A DNA stretch of 33,448 bases from Candidatus Melainabacteria bacterium. GTDB taxonomy: Bacteria > Cyanobacteriota > Vampirovibrionia > Vampirovibrionales > JAJTHC01. The stretch covers positions 1 to 33,448 of the forward strand of contig JAPLIO010000214.1 in the NCBI GenBank assembly GCA_026389055.1. The letters run 5' to 3'. The notes under the pieces were generated by a model. The model ran no database searches and had not been told where the DNA came from. It saw only the letters and a program-made list of their open reading frames with translations. The translations under genes were made by a program, and so were the position numbers. Each line of letters starts with the position of its first letter. Positions within the stretch are counted from its first letter, which is position 1. This document shows, piece by piece, positions 24,146 through 32,274 of the stretch.

Positions 24146-24799
24146 TTATTTCTTCTTTTTGGTAGGTTGATTCATTTCATTGAGCAACGCCAACGTTTCA
24201 TCATTCAATTCAACCCGAACTATTCGCCACGGATGAGCGGCATTGGCGGGCTGTTTTTTCAAGTGAACCGTGGCTTGTAATTCTCTCGGTTTGGGATTGT
24301 TTGTTGAAAATTGCACTATGAATGAAGCAGATTGACCATCGGTAGCCACTTGGCTATGTTCAATGGTTATTATTTCAAAGAAGTTTTTAAACACTACAAA
24401 GCTTTGCATAGCAGGCAATAACCAAGCAATATCGCTAGTCTTATTAGCACAACCTGCTACCCCTTTTTCAATAGTAGCAATGGCAGATTCTATCTTTTTG
24501 TGGATAAACGGGGCAACCAACTTAGAATTCACTAATTTTTTAGTCAATGCCGTATGATGTTTCAATTCTAGTTGCACCTGTTGTTCGCCAATGCCGTAAA
24601 GCACTTCATGCAAGGCTAACGATTCTTTCAAAGAAGGCATATCGCACCGCCCAAAGGCTTCCATCACCGTAACCAGTTGGTATTCAGGCAACGGTTTGAT
24701 GCGGGTATTCCACCAATAATCCGTACTAACCCAGCCCACCACGCCAAGCCCCAATACGGCAACAGCACCAATAAATAATCCGTTTTTTAAGATGCTCAT
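24146..24799 (-). CDS. Membrane-anchored DUF2939-like protein, paralogue 1
   Basis: A 217-residue protein with one N-terminal TM helix (about 7-27), then PEYQLVTVMEAFGRCDMPSL (38-57) matching the paralogue, a helical middle and a C-terminal beta part (SASFIVQF, PWRIVRVELN). It ends in a lysine tail (PTKKKK). Both proteins share paired cysteines: one in the CD motif and one near residue 115-120. Its start is 4 nt after the folC stop, so it belongs to the folC operon. Function unknown; DUF2939 membership is my reading of the pattern, not a search result. Confidence 0.65.
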   Translation of the reverse strand: MSILKNGLFIGAVAVLGLGVVGWVSTDYWWNTRIKPLPEYQLVTVMEAFGRCDMPSLKESLALHEVLYGIGEQQVQLELKHHTALTKKLVNSKLVAPFIHKKIESAIATIEKGVAGCANKTSDIAWLLPAMQSFVVFKNFFEIITIEHSQVATDGQSASFIVQFSTNNPKPRELQATVHLKKQPANAAHPWRIVRVELNDETLALLNEMNQPTKKKK

Positions 24800-24803
24800 C
24801 TTT

Positions 24804-26309
24804 TTACAACCCCTCTGCTTCTAAGTATTTTAATACATCGCCCGTTGTGTAAAGCGAACCCGTTACTACGCCTAACGCCGAAGATTGAGAAACAAGCGTC
24901 GAAAGCTGTGGCTGCTTAGGGTGATTATTCACCCACTGTTGCAACAGACGCATGCCCACTGTGGGTGAACTAGCTGCCCAGATAGGGCGAGTGGTTAATG
25001 CAGGCAAGGCATTTCGTAATTGCTGACGTAACAGGTAAGGGCAATGGTACAAATTTGGGTTTTCATCTGCTTGAGTAGATTGCGTAACAATAACACCCAT
25101 CGTTTGGCTGGCATGGCGTTTTAGCAACTGAACCAGTAAGGCAATGGATCTGTTTTTACGCAGGCTAAGCAACCAAAAAATGGGGCGTTTTTCACCAAAC
25201 GTATCATGCAAACTAGGGGTTAGGGCATTGAGTCCATCTTCGTTATGAGACCCATCTACCAGTAAGTGCCGTTGGGGAAAGTACTGAAACCGCCCCGCCC
25301 ATTGGGCATTTTTCAGCCCTCTGTAAAAAGCTTCAATATCAGAAACAATGCCTTGGCGTTGCAAAATATTGGCTGTAGCCAACACGGTAGCCAAGTTGTG
25401 GCGTTGATAATTCCCCAACAAGCCTAGTTCAATGCGTTCAGAAGAAACCATGTTTTGAAAGGCTTGCGTGCCATTTTCTGTTAATGGGCAAGTGCGTTGC
25501 AACAGGGCGGAAGTGGTTTCAATAACGGTACCCGTACGAAACGCCGTAGCTTGTTCTTGGAGGGTTTGAAAGGCTTCATCTGGTAGGTTAGGCCCTAAAA
25601 TAACGGGTACCCCTGTGCGAAAAATGCCCGCTTTTTCTTTGGCAATACTATCTAGCGTCGTGCCAAGGTGTTCGGTATGATCAAACCCAATACTGGTAAT
25701 AACCGTAACGACGGGTTCATCCACCACATTGGTGGCGTCTAACCGCCCACCCAGCCCTGTTTCCAGCACAATCACATCAACATCTGCCTGAATAAACACC
25801 TTAAACGCCAATAAAACCAGAAATTCAAAATAAGTGGGCCAGTCTTCAGGGTTATTCGCCCGTTCACCCAATTGTTGGGTTAGCCGTTGCCATAATTGAT
25901 TTACCGCCACATTGAAATCAAATAAAGATAACGGCTGGGCGTTAATTAAAATGCGTTCAGCCACAGTACATAAGTGGGGGCTAACGGTGGTGCCTACCTT
26001 TAAGCCTTGAGCCATTATCCCGTAAGTGAGCATCGCACAAACAGAGCCTTTGCCGTTAGTGCCTGCCACATGAATAACAGGTCGTTGGTTTTGCGGATGC
26101 CCTAATAGTTCGCACAGGGCTAGCATCCGTTGGGTGCCTAGCTTGAGGGTGCTTTGTTCTAGCTGGTTCAACAACGCTTCCCCTGTAGTAGGGTGCGAAG
26201 AGGAGGAAGAAGCTGCGGCGGTAGACAAACCCAGTGGACGCTTTCTGTAACAAAAAACTGGCGGATAATTGGATATTTTTATTGTAAGCCTTTTTCTATT
26301 GAGAGACAA
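24804..26309 (-). CDS. folC: Bifunctional dihydrofolate/folylpolyglutamate synthase
   Basis: A Mur-ligase-family enzyme that adds L-glutamate to dihydropteroate or folate using ATP. The P-loop is GTNGKGS (residues 83-89). The folate-loop region is TVSPHLCTVAERILIN, followed by ETGLGGRLDATNVV and the ITSIGFDHTEHLGTTLDSIAKEKAGI block, all diagnostic. The C-terminal domain (about 350-500) carries LLVDGSHNEDGLNAL. The long frame opens at TTG 26309 and gives about 40 extra Ser-rich residues before the usual N-terminus. A later TTG is equally possible, and no clear ribosome site decides. It leads the three-gene minus-strand operon. Confidence 0.92.
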   Translation of the reverse strand: MSLNRKRLTIKISNYPPVFCYRKRPLGLSTAAASSSSSHPTTGEALLNQLEQSTLKLGTQRMLALCELLGHPQNQRPVIHVAGTNGKGSVCAMLTYGIMAQGLKVGTTVSPHLCTVAERILINAQPLSLFDFNVAVNQLWQRLTQQLGERANNPEDWPTYFEFLVLLAFKVFIQADVDVIVLETGLGGRLDATNVVDEPVVTVITSIGFDHTEHLGTTLDSIAKEKAGIFRTGVPVILGPNLPDEAFQTLQEQATAFRTGTVIETTSALLQRTCPLTENGTQAFQNMVSSERIELGLLGNYQRHNLATVLATANILQRQGIVSDIEAFYRGLKNAQWAGRFQYFPQRHLLVDGSHNEDGLNALTPSLHDTFGEKRPIFWLLSLRKNRSIALLVQLLKRHASQTMGVIVTQSTQADENPNLYHCPYLLRQQLRNALPALTTRPIWAASSPTVGMRLLQQWVNNHPKQPQLSTLVSQSSALGVVTGSLYTTGDVLKYLEAEGL

Positions 26310-26408
26310 CGTTTTTTACGCTAGATGAGGGGGATTTCAGATTTTTCTGTTTGTATCCGATAAGATAACTATCCGTAACATCATTACACCGAAGGGTACG
26401 CTTTCATT

Positions 26409-26633
26409 ATGGGGTTTTTTCAGGTAACAGTCGCATTGTTTGCGTTGCTCATGTTTATGGGGTTTATTGTCAATCTCTTCAAAAGTTCCGATGATTTATT
26501 TGATACCCGAAAAGAAACCATTTTCGATAAACTGCTCAACTGCTTTATTCCCCCTTATGATATGGTGAAGCTGCTGTTTGTCATCGGCATTGGCATGATT
26601 GGGTTCGTTATCACATCCCTAGTCGGGTTTTAA
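26409..26633 (+). CDS. Small two-TM membrane protein
   Basis: A 74-residue protein, ATG at 26409. Hydrophobic helices are at about 5-24 (QVTVALFALLMFMGFIVNLF) and 53-73 (KLLFVIGIGMIGFVITSLVG), joined by an acidic then basic loop (SSDDLFDTRKETIFDKLL). No recognised family; short membrane proteins of this type are common hypothetical genes. It is divergent from folC with a 99-bp shared upstream region and is followed by an inverted repeat. Confidence 0.6.
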   Translation: MGFFQVTVALFALLMFMGFIVNLFKSSDDLFDTRKETIFDKLLNCFIPPYDMVKLLFVIGIGMIGFVITSLVGF

Positions 26634-26639
26634 CAAAAC

Positions 26640-26660
26640 GGGAGGGTTTCAAACCCTCCC
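26640..26660. terminator. Inverted repeat between convergent genes, probable terminator
   Basis: GGGAGGGTTT, one-base centre, AAACCCTCCC: a 10-bp perfect stem between genes ending at 26633 (+) and 26693 (-). The T run is poor on the plus strand and only slightly better on the minus strand. Confidence 0.55.
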
Positions 26661-26692
26661 CTACGTAAAAAAATGATACAACATCTCAGCCG

Positions 26693-27382
26693 TTACGCCA
26701 TGCCTTCTTCCGCTTTTAGCTGTGCCAACCGTTGCCGAGCCATTTGCGTGGTGGCATTGCCTTCCCCTGAAGCGGAAAGATGACTAATCAACAAACCGCC
26801 TGTTAGCACGGCACCCGCAATTAACCCTGCTTTGCCCACACCTGTCATGTTGGTTAGCTTTGCCTTTTGGGCAAATTCGGTAGGATTTAGGTGTTCCGCC
26901 GCATTCATCTTTACTTTGGCGACATCGTTGGCTTGGTTGAGCATCGTGTTTAACTCTTTGTAAGGATTGTTACCGAATTTGTAGCTATTTTTGATATACT
27001 CCCCTCTGATGGTTTTATCAACTGCTTTTACATCAATTTCTGCACCATTAGCAATGCCTAGCGTTGTCCTCTGTTTAGGTGTTAATTGACTGAGAAAGGT
27101 TTTTTTAGCGTCAGTATAGCTACTATGCCCTTCTTTTGCCCACTGGCGTTCCATGGCGATGGTGGTACCCCCTGCTAAAACGGCACCCGTTCCCCACAAA
27201 GCAGCCCCACGCCAAAAGTTCCCATTTTGAGCTTCTCTCCCAAACTGCTGAGCGAGCGCCTCTTGCCTAGCATCTAACCCTGTATAACCACCATAGCCCA
27301 TGCTATTAGCTTGCCTAGCATCTCTTGGGTTACTATAACCGTTAGCTGAATAGCCTGTTACTCTACCTGTTGGATTGCTCAT
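26693..27382 (-). CDS. Unknown protein with two glycine-zipper hydrophobic segments
   Basis: A 229-residue protein, ATG start with GGGGGAA about 7 nt upstream. The N-terminus is Gly/Ser/Tyr/Asn-rich (TGYSANGYSNPRDARQANSM). The first small-residue helix is about 57-76 (WRGAALWGTGAVLAGGTTIA) and the second about 185-203 (KAGLIAGAVLTGGLLISHL). Between them is a charged helical region. The C-terminus is an amphipathic helix (QMARQRLAQLKAEEG). No known domain. Architecture is similar to the protein at 19559 and to the fragment at 1-309, suggesting a lineage-specific group of membrane-interacting proteins. Convergent with the small membrane protein at 26409. Confidence 0.65.
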   Translation of the reverse strand: MSNPTGRVTGYSANGYSNPRDARQANSMGYGGYTGLDARQEALAQQFGREAQNGNFWRGAALWGTGAVLAGGTTIAMERQWAKEGHSSYTDAKKTFLSQLTPKQRTTLGIANGAEIDVKAVDKTIRGEYIKNSYKFGNNPYKELNTMLNQANDVAKVKMNAAEHLNPTEFAQKAKLTNMTGVGKAGLIAGAVLTGGLLISHLSASGEGNATTQMARQRLAQLKAEEGMA

Positions 27383-27559
27383 CGTGATTTCCCCCTTTTG
27401 TTTTTTTGTTCATTTTTATCGTTGCGTCTATCTGTTTGATGACTCATTTTTTAATCGACGCTAACACACCTATATCTGATAGCATAAAACCCACCCAACC
27501 CCCATCTTGTGCTAGTATAATGAAATTTGTACTCATGCCAATTAAAGGATTAACTATTG

Positions 27560-27629
27560 TCGTCATTTCGAGCTTGTCGAGGTCCCCTTAGACGCTAAGG
27601 AGATTCCTCGGCTACGCTCGGAATGACGA
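27560..27629. repeat. REP-like 70-bp inverted repeat
   Basis: TCGTCATTTCGAGC through CTTAG pairs imperfectly with CTAAGGAGATTCC through GGAATGACGA. The core 'GTCATTNCGAGC...GAGG' is a type of dispersed repeat seen in many bacterial genomes, often mistranslated as RHSERSRGI. It lies 25 bp upstream of the antiporter start. Confidence 0.75.
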
Positions 27630-27653
27630 AACCAACCGTTGAAAGAGTCTGCC

Positions 27654-28922
27654 ATGCCCACCGTTTCCCATACCGAAATAGCCATGCCTGCCCTACTGTT
27701 TTTAATGGGCGGCGTATTATTGTTAATAGCCCTAGGTAGCCAAAGCTTCAAAAAACGAGGGCTTTCCCCCGTAGTAGGTGAAATGCTGGTAGGCATGGCG
27801 ATAGGGCCTTTCGGTTTTGGATGGCTTCAGCCCAATTTGGTACTTCATGTACTGGCGGAACTAGGCTTGGTGTTTTTGCTACTTGAAACGGGGCTAGAAA
27901 CCCAAATTGCCAGCCTATGGGCAGCAGGGAAATCTTCCTTAAAAGTAGCCGTTATAGGGGTTGTTTTACCCCTTATTTTAGGTACAGGTATTGGGCTAGC
28001 GTTTCAGTTGCCCCTATTGACAGCCGTTTTAGTGGGGGCAACGCTTTCCGCTACCAGTATTGGTATTACCGCCAAAGCCCTGCAGGAATTAGACCTGCAA
28101 CATCGCCCAGAAACAGCGATTATTCTGGGTGCAGCGGTGATAGATGACGTACTGGGCTTGCTGATTTTAGCCTTATTGCAAGGCTTGTTTTCATCGGCAG
28201 GAAAAGGAACGGAAATCGCCTTCACACTGGCTAATTTAATGCCTTTGTTGGGTATTATAAGCCTTGTTGCTATCGGCTATTGTGGCAGAAACTGGCTATT
28301 AACCGCTGTTTTACCGCAGATTGTTCGGGTAGGTAAGTGGTTCACGAAGAAATTAGTCGTCCCCAAAGATGGGTCTGCTAAAGAGGTTTTCATTTTAATA
28401 GGCGGTATGTTGTGCTTGTTGGCAGGGTTGAATCAAACCATCGGGCTTTCTACGGCGTTGGGGGGCTTTATGGTGGGGCTAGCCCTACAAAAATGGAGCA
28501 ATAATGAACCTCGGTTACAGTCTGTGGTGCAAGAAGTAGGCGTGGTGGGCAGTTTGATGATTCCCTTTGCGTTTGTGAATTTGGGTATGCAACTCAACTG
28601 GAAGCAGCTAATTCCTGTTGATGCTAGCGTGTTTAGCCCTCCGTTGTTGTGGGTGGCGTTGGGGATTACCGTTATTGCCTTTATTAGTAAGTATTTGGCG
28701 GGGTTTGCCGTGCCGAAAGCCAACGGAATGAATCGGTCGTTGATTGGGTTGGGGATGATTCCTCGGGGGGAAGTGGGGTTAATTTTTGTGCAGGTGGGGT
28801 TGAGTGTGGGTGCATTGACTGATTTTTGGGCGAATGTGTTGGTGCTGGCGGTTTGTATTTCCACGCTGATTCCGCCTATTTTGCTTAAAATGGCGGTGCA
28901 AGCAGAAAAGAAGCAATCATGA
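27654..28922 (+). CDS. CPA2-family cation/proton antiporter (KefB-like membrane domain)
   Basis: A 422-residue integral membrane protein with about 12 hydrophobic segments and CPA2 hallmarks: KKRGLSPVVGEMLVGMAIGP (unwound-helix region near the start), LLLETGLETQIASLW and the core pair in AAVIDDVLGLLILAL (the tandem DD of the Na+/H+ and K+/H+ exchange site, about 162-163). It lacks the cytoplasmic TrkA-N/RCK domain of KefB/KefC, so it is the short form resembling NapA/GerN-type exchangers. It probably exchanges Na+ or K+ for H+ across the inner membrane. ATG 27654 has GAAAGAG 9 nt upstream; a TTG at 27639 is less likely. Confidence 0.88.
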   Translation: MPTVSHTEIAMPALLFLMGGVLLLIALGSQSFKKRGLSPVVGEMLVGMAIGPFGFGWLQPNLVLHVLAELGLVFLLLETGLETQIASLWAAGKSSLKVAVIGVVLPLILGTGIGLAFQLPLLTAVLVGATLSATSIGITAKALQELDLQHRPETAIILGAAVIDDVLGLLILALLQGLFSSAGKGTEIAFTLANLMPLLGIISLVAIGYCGRNWLLTAVLPQIVRVGKWFTKKLVVPKDGSAKEVFILIGGMLCLLAGLNQTIGLSTALGGFMVGLALQKWSNNEPRLQSVVQEVGVVGSLMIPFAFVNLGMQLNWKQLIPVDASVFSPPLLWVALGITVIAFISKYLAGFAVPKANGMNRSLIGLGMIPRGEVGLIFVQVGLSVGALTDFWANVLVLAVCISTLIPPILLKMAVQAEKKQS

Positions 28923-28938
28923 ATAGTATTTTCTTAAG

Positions 28939-29156
28939 TCGATTGTCGTTCCTAGCTTTCGCTGGTTGGTTTGTCAGGGGGCTGTCGTTTGACAGCCCCC
29001 CGACACCCCCCACAAATTCAGGGGCAAGCCCCTAAAAACCCCCGAAAAAACACCCCCTATGCCACCAGAAGGGCATTGACGGGGGATGCTTTTTTCGCCC
29101 CTTCGGTGGACGAAACGCTGTGCGAAAGACGCACAGGTCGTTCCTACCAGTTGGTC
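28939..29156 (+). repeat. Long intergenic repeat family B, copy 1
   Basis: About 218 bp, matched by an inverted copy at 32392-32644. Shared blocks include GCTGGTTGGTTTGTC, AAATTCAGGGGCAAGCCCCT, TATGCCACCAGAAGGGCATT, GCCCCTTCGGTGGACG and GGTCGTTCCTAC. It contains a 10-bp hairpin GGGGGCTGTC-gttt-GACAGCCCCC (28977-29000) and a second hairpin CTGTGCG/CGCACAG near 29118-29136. No gene of its own; the frame crossing it is an artefact. It fills the 274-bp spacer between the antiporter and the next gene. Confidence 0.85.
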
Positions 29157-29196
29157 AATTTTTACATTATTAAAGGTTTAATGGGACTCAATCATC

Positions 29197-29589
29197 ATGA
29201 AAAACAACCCCCTACATCCTGTTGCGGATTTGGAACAGATTTTAACCCATCTAAGGGCGTTTTATTTCCCGAAAGCCCCTGCATTGGCGGATTTATATAC
29301 TAGGCTGAACGAAGCTAGAGCTTGGTTTAATGCGAACGTTGAAGGCTTTACGATGATTTTGGAAGATGTTTGGAATGAAACAACCGAACACCAAACCAGG
29401 ATAGACTACCAACTCCGAAGCCTTACCACGAAAGATGAAAGCACTCCGCTAGCTAGCGATGTTTACGGCAATAGGCGGGATGCTAACGGTGTTTGGCATT
29501 TAGAGGCTTATCAGCAGTCGGTTTTATTTCTGGATACCGACCTTTCAATGGTGCGGTCTTTCCTACTAGCAAATGCCCCGAAAATGTAA
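29197..29589 (+). CDS. Unknown 130-residue protein
   Basis: ATG 29197, preceded by a weak GGGA about 13 nt upstream. The protein is mixed helical and acidic: DLEQILTHLRAFYFPKAP near the start, TMILEDVWNETTEHQTRIDY in the middle, and LDTDLSMVRSFLLANAP at the end. No signal peptide, TM helix, cysteine cluster or known motif. It begins 40 bp after repeat B and ends 68 bp before the HicA start, with a probable hicAB promoter between, so it is likely a separate unit. Confidence 0.55.
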   Translation: MKNNPLHPVADLEQILTHLRAFYFPKAPALADLYTRLNEARAWFNANVEGFTMILEDVWNETTEHQTRIDYQLRSLTTKDESTPLASDVYGNRRDANGVWHLEAYQQSVLFLDTDLSMVRSFLLANAPKM

Positions 29590-29599
29590 CTATTTTTAG

Positions 29600-29628
29600 T
29601 TGTATTTTTTTGAAAGCTATGCCATACT
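29600..29628 (+). promoter_or_regulatory. Candidate hicAB promoter with flanking dyad
   Basis: TTGTAT (29600-29605), 17-bp spacer, CATACT (29623-29628). GTAACTA (29586-29592) and TAGTTAC (29634-29640) form an inverted repeat around it, as expected of an autoregulated toxin-antitoxin promoter. Consensus match is modest. Confidence 0.4.
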
Positions 29629-29656
29629 AAGTTTAGTTACAGAAAAAAGAGGTTTT

Positions 29657-29905
29657 ATGTCCAAACAAGCCAAATTATTGGAAAAACTCAAAAATAATTC
29701 AGCCCTAAAATGGGACGAACTGGCAACGCTGTTGAAGTCTCTTGGGTTTGAACTAATCCACGAGGCAGGGTCTCGACGGAAATTTTGGCATCAATCTTCT
29801 AATACATTAATTAACTTACATCAACCGCACCCACAACCCGAACTTAAAAGGTATCAGAAAACATTGGTGCTTGAAGCCCTACAAAACGGAGGTTTTCTAT
29901 CATGA
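29657..29905 (+). CDS. hicA: HicA-type toxin
   Basis: An 82-residue mRNA interferase with a dsRBD-like fold: LLEKLKNNSALKWDELATLL, then LGFELIHEAGSRRKFWHQ and LINLHQPHPQPELKRYQ. The usual active-site GSH is GSR here (G38-S39-R40), a variant that goes with the R-K-F and LHxPHP pattern in one HicA subgroup. ATG 29657 has AGAGG 5-9 nt upstream; an in-frame TTG at 29600 is rejected. The stop overlaps the start of hicB (ATGA). Confidence 0.85.
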   Translation: MSKQAKLLEKLKNNSALKWDELATLLKSLGFELIHEAGSRRKFWHQSSNTLINLHQPHPQPELKRYQKTLVLEALQNGGFLS

Positions 29906-30258
29906 AGTCAGATTTTTTAACCCACAAAGGGTATTCTGGGTCAGTTTCTTATTCTGCCGAAGATAACTGCTTATTTGGCAAAATAGAATTTATTAAAGAT
30001 TTAGTTACTTATGAAGGCGAAACCGTTGCCCAAGTGAAAGTGGCATTTGTTGAAGCGGTGGAAGATTATTTAGCCACCTGCGAAACCTTGGGTAAAGAGC
30101 CTGAACAACCTTTTAAAGGGGTTTTTCAAGTGCGTACCAGCCCAGAGGTGCATCGGCAATTAGCTTTTTTCGCAAAGCATTCTGAAAAAAACTTGAATGA
30201 ATTAGCCAATGAAGCGTTTCAGCAGTATTTAAATCAACAGAAGCTAAAACAACCCTAG
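29902..30258 (+). CDS. hicB: HicB-type antitoxin with ribbon-helix-helix tail
   Basis: A 118-residue protein. Residues 10-70 are the partially degraded RNase H-like HicB fold (YSAEDNCLFGKIEFIKDLVT, then ETVAQVKVAFVEAVEDYLAT). Residues 80-112 form an Arc-type ribbon-helix-helix DNA-binding segment (GVFQVRTSPEVHRQLAFF, then LNELANEAFQQYL). It should bind and block HicA and repress the promoter. The ATGA overlap indicates translational coupling. After its stop, a 313-bp spacer contains a family A repeat. Confidence 0.9.
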   Translation: MKSDFLTHKGYSGSVSYSAEDNCLFGKIEFIKDLVTYEGETVAQVKVAFVEAVEDYLATCETLGKEPEQPFKGVFQVRTSPEVHRQLAFFAKHSEKNLNELANEAFQQYLNQQKLKQP

Positions 30259-30370
30259 CCCCTGTTTATTACGGATTTCTTATGTTTTTCATCCCGAAGG
30301 GTTGCCTCAATGCTATAATTTAACCGTGTCTAATTCGCAAAAATCACGATGTTATTTTTTCCTGTTGTTA

Positions 30371-30553
30371 TAGAAGCTGTTTGCATAGTTGTCAAGGAAG
30401 TGCAATTTCTAGGAATGAGGAACGCAATGACGGGCGTGTAGATTAACTACATAACCGAATGTTGATTCCACTGGAATCATTCTGCCGAAGGCAGAAAATA
30501 CCGCAAATGACAACGAAAGTGCCTTGATTGGCGACTATGCAGATAGCTTCTTA
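30371..30553. repeat. MITE-like repeat family A, divergent subfamily copy
   Basis: Ends are an imperfect inverted repeat (TAGAAGCTGTTTGCATAGTT against AACTATGCA-type complement at 30532-30553). The interior matches family A (TTCTAGGAATGAGGAACG, TACCGCAAATGACAACGAA). An inner hairpin TGTAG-attaa-CTACA at 30437-30451 replaces TGTAC/GTACA of the other copies. Two extra palindromes sit at 30463-30479 (8-bp arms) and 30480-30496 (7-bp arms). It ends 18 bp before the aminopeptidase start, so it probably forms part of that gene's 5' leader. Confidence 0.85.
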
Positions 30554-30571
30554 GAAAAGTGAGACCCCATT

Positions 30572-32167
30572 ATGCCAGCTGTTACGCCAACAATTTTAGT
30601 TTCAGATAAATGCCCAACCAACGTGGATGTTACCACCGTTCTAGTGCCCGTATGGGGAGCAGAAGCCCCTGCCGATAAAACCGCCGAAGATGCCCCCAAG
30701 CCCAGCCTGCCAGAATCCAAAGCCCTCAGCTGCATGGCAGAAGGCATGGGCTTACCCATTTACGCAATCGCCGCCGAAGAAAAATTCACGGGCACGCTGG
30801 CAAAAACCCTCGTCTTTCGTATGCCTGAAAGCACCGAACACAAAATTAAACGCGTCGTATTGTTAGGCCTTGGCGAAGCTAAAAAACTGACGCTCGGCAA
30901 GCTAACCATGGCAATTGCCAGCGGGTTAAAATCCATTCAAGGGTGGAATGAAGACCTTCAAAAAGTCGCCATTTCCCTGCCTAAAGCTTATGAATTGTTT
31001 GGTGGGTCGTTAAATACGGCGGAGACACTGAAAACCAGCATTTCTACAGAAGAAATTACGCTAGCCGTAACCCGTGGTGTGTTTGCTGTAACCTACAAAG
31101 CCTTAGAAGCCAAAAAACCCGCCAAAGCCTTCGCTAACTTGGTTTACCTAACCCCTGAAGTAGCCACGGTTGAACAAGCCTTACCGTTAGCTATTGCTTT
31201 GAATGAAGGGCGTTCGTTAACCAAAGATTTAGTGAACATGCCAGCCAACACCAAAACGACAAAATCGTTAGTGGATGCGGCAAAGGCCATTGCTGATGAA
31301 TTTGCTTCGGTTTCAATCACCGTGGTAGATGACGTGGCTTGGATTGAAAAAGAAATGCCCTGCTTCTACCAAGTAGCCAGAGGTAGCGTTGCAACCGACC
31401 CTCCCAAATGGATTCACTTGGTTTACAAGGGTGCGAACCCGACTCGGAAAATTGCACTTGTTGGGAAGTCCGTCATTTTTGATACGGGCGGGTACCAAGT
31501 AAAACCGGGCGATTCCATGGTTACTATGAAGGGCGATATGGCAGGTGGAGCAAGTGTTTTAGGCACATTGAAAGCCATTGCAAAAGTAGCCCCTGCCCAC
31601 TTGGAATTGCACGTTTTCCTAGCCGCTACCCCCAACAAAATTGATAGCGACGCAATGGTGCCAGATTCAATTGTCAACACCACTTGCGGAAAAACCGTGG
31701 AAATTCGTCATACCGATGCGGAAGGGCGTTTGACCTTGATTGATGCGGTTACTTTAGCTTGCAAACAAGAACCTGAAGCCATTGTAACGGTTGCCACCTT
31801 AACGGGTGCAGCCATGATGGCGGTGGGTAGAACCATTGCCTTAATGAGCAATAACCCACATTGGGGCGATTTAGTGCATGCTGGGGCGGTTACGGCAGGC
31901 GAGCCCGTCCAAGCGTTGACGGTTACCCTTGAAGATTTTGAAAATATCCAATCCAAAGCCGAAGGGGCGGATTTACGCAACACCAACAAAGGCAGAACGC
32001 GTGGGGCTCAAACCGCAGCGGCGTTTGTGATGGAAGGTGCCGATGAGGGTGTTCCGTTGGTTCATCTGGATATTGCGGGTGCGGATATGACCGATGACGA
32101 GAAAGCGACTGCTTATTCTGTTGGTTCGTTAGTTCACTTTTTGTTGGCACTACCTGCCCAAAAATAG
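30572..32167 (+). CDS. pepA: Leucyl aminopeptidase, M17 family
   Basis: A cytosolic two-metal exopeptidase that releases N-terminal residues. The 531-residue protein keeps every active-site residue of the family: K299 and D304 in VGKSVIFDTGG, K311 (catalytic), D322 in MKGDMAGGA, and D382, E384 and R386 in HTDAEGRL. Residues 1-180 are the N-terminal non-catalytic domain and 195-531 the catalytic domain. HTDAEGRL replaces the usual NTDAEGRL. The ATG has a weak GTGAG site; only 18 bp separate it from a family A repeat, so the promoter must lie within or beyond that element. Confidence 0.93.
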   Translation: MPAVTPTILVSDKCPTNVDVTTVLVPVWGAEAPADKTAEDAPKPSLPESKALSCMAEGMGLPIYAIAAEEKFTGTLAKTLVFRMPESTEHKIKRVVLLGLGEAKKLTLGKLTMAIASGLKSIQGWNEDLQKVAISLPKAYELFGGSLNTAETLKTSISTEEITLAVTRGVFAVTYKALEAKKPAKAFANLVYLTPEVATVEQALPLAIALNEGRSLTKDLVNMPANTKTTKSLVDAAKAIADEFASVSITVVDDVAWIEKEMPCFYQVARGSVATDPPKWIHLVYKGANPTRKIALVGKSVIFDTGGYQVKPGDSMVTMKGDMAGGASVLGTLKAIAKVAPAHLELHVFLAATPNKIDSDAMVPDSIVNTTCGKTVEIRHTDAEGRLTLIDAVTLACKQEPEAIVTVATLTGAAMMAVGRTIALMSNNPHWGDLVHAGAVTAGEPVQALTVTLEDFENIQSKAEGADLRNTNKGRTRGAQTAAAFVMEGADEGVPLVHLDIAGADMTDDEKATAYSVGSLVHFLLALPAQK

Positions 32168-32274
32168 GGGGTTGTTCCCTTGTTAAATGCGATAGGTGTA
32201 TTATTGCTTAGTTTGGGCTGAAATTTTTAGCTTCAAACCATAGGCAGTTGGCTAGCCACAGGCAAACTACTAGA

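Noticed and set aside
27563..27796. Minus-strand frame containing RHSERSRGI
   Set aside because: This peptide is the well-known translation of a dispersed hairpin repeat and the frame runs antisense into the antiporter gene.
28971..29303. Plus-strand frame of 110 codons
   Set aside because: It lies over repeat B with Pro/Arg-rich low-complexity translation and overlaps the better gene at 29197 in another frame.
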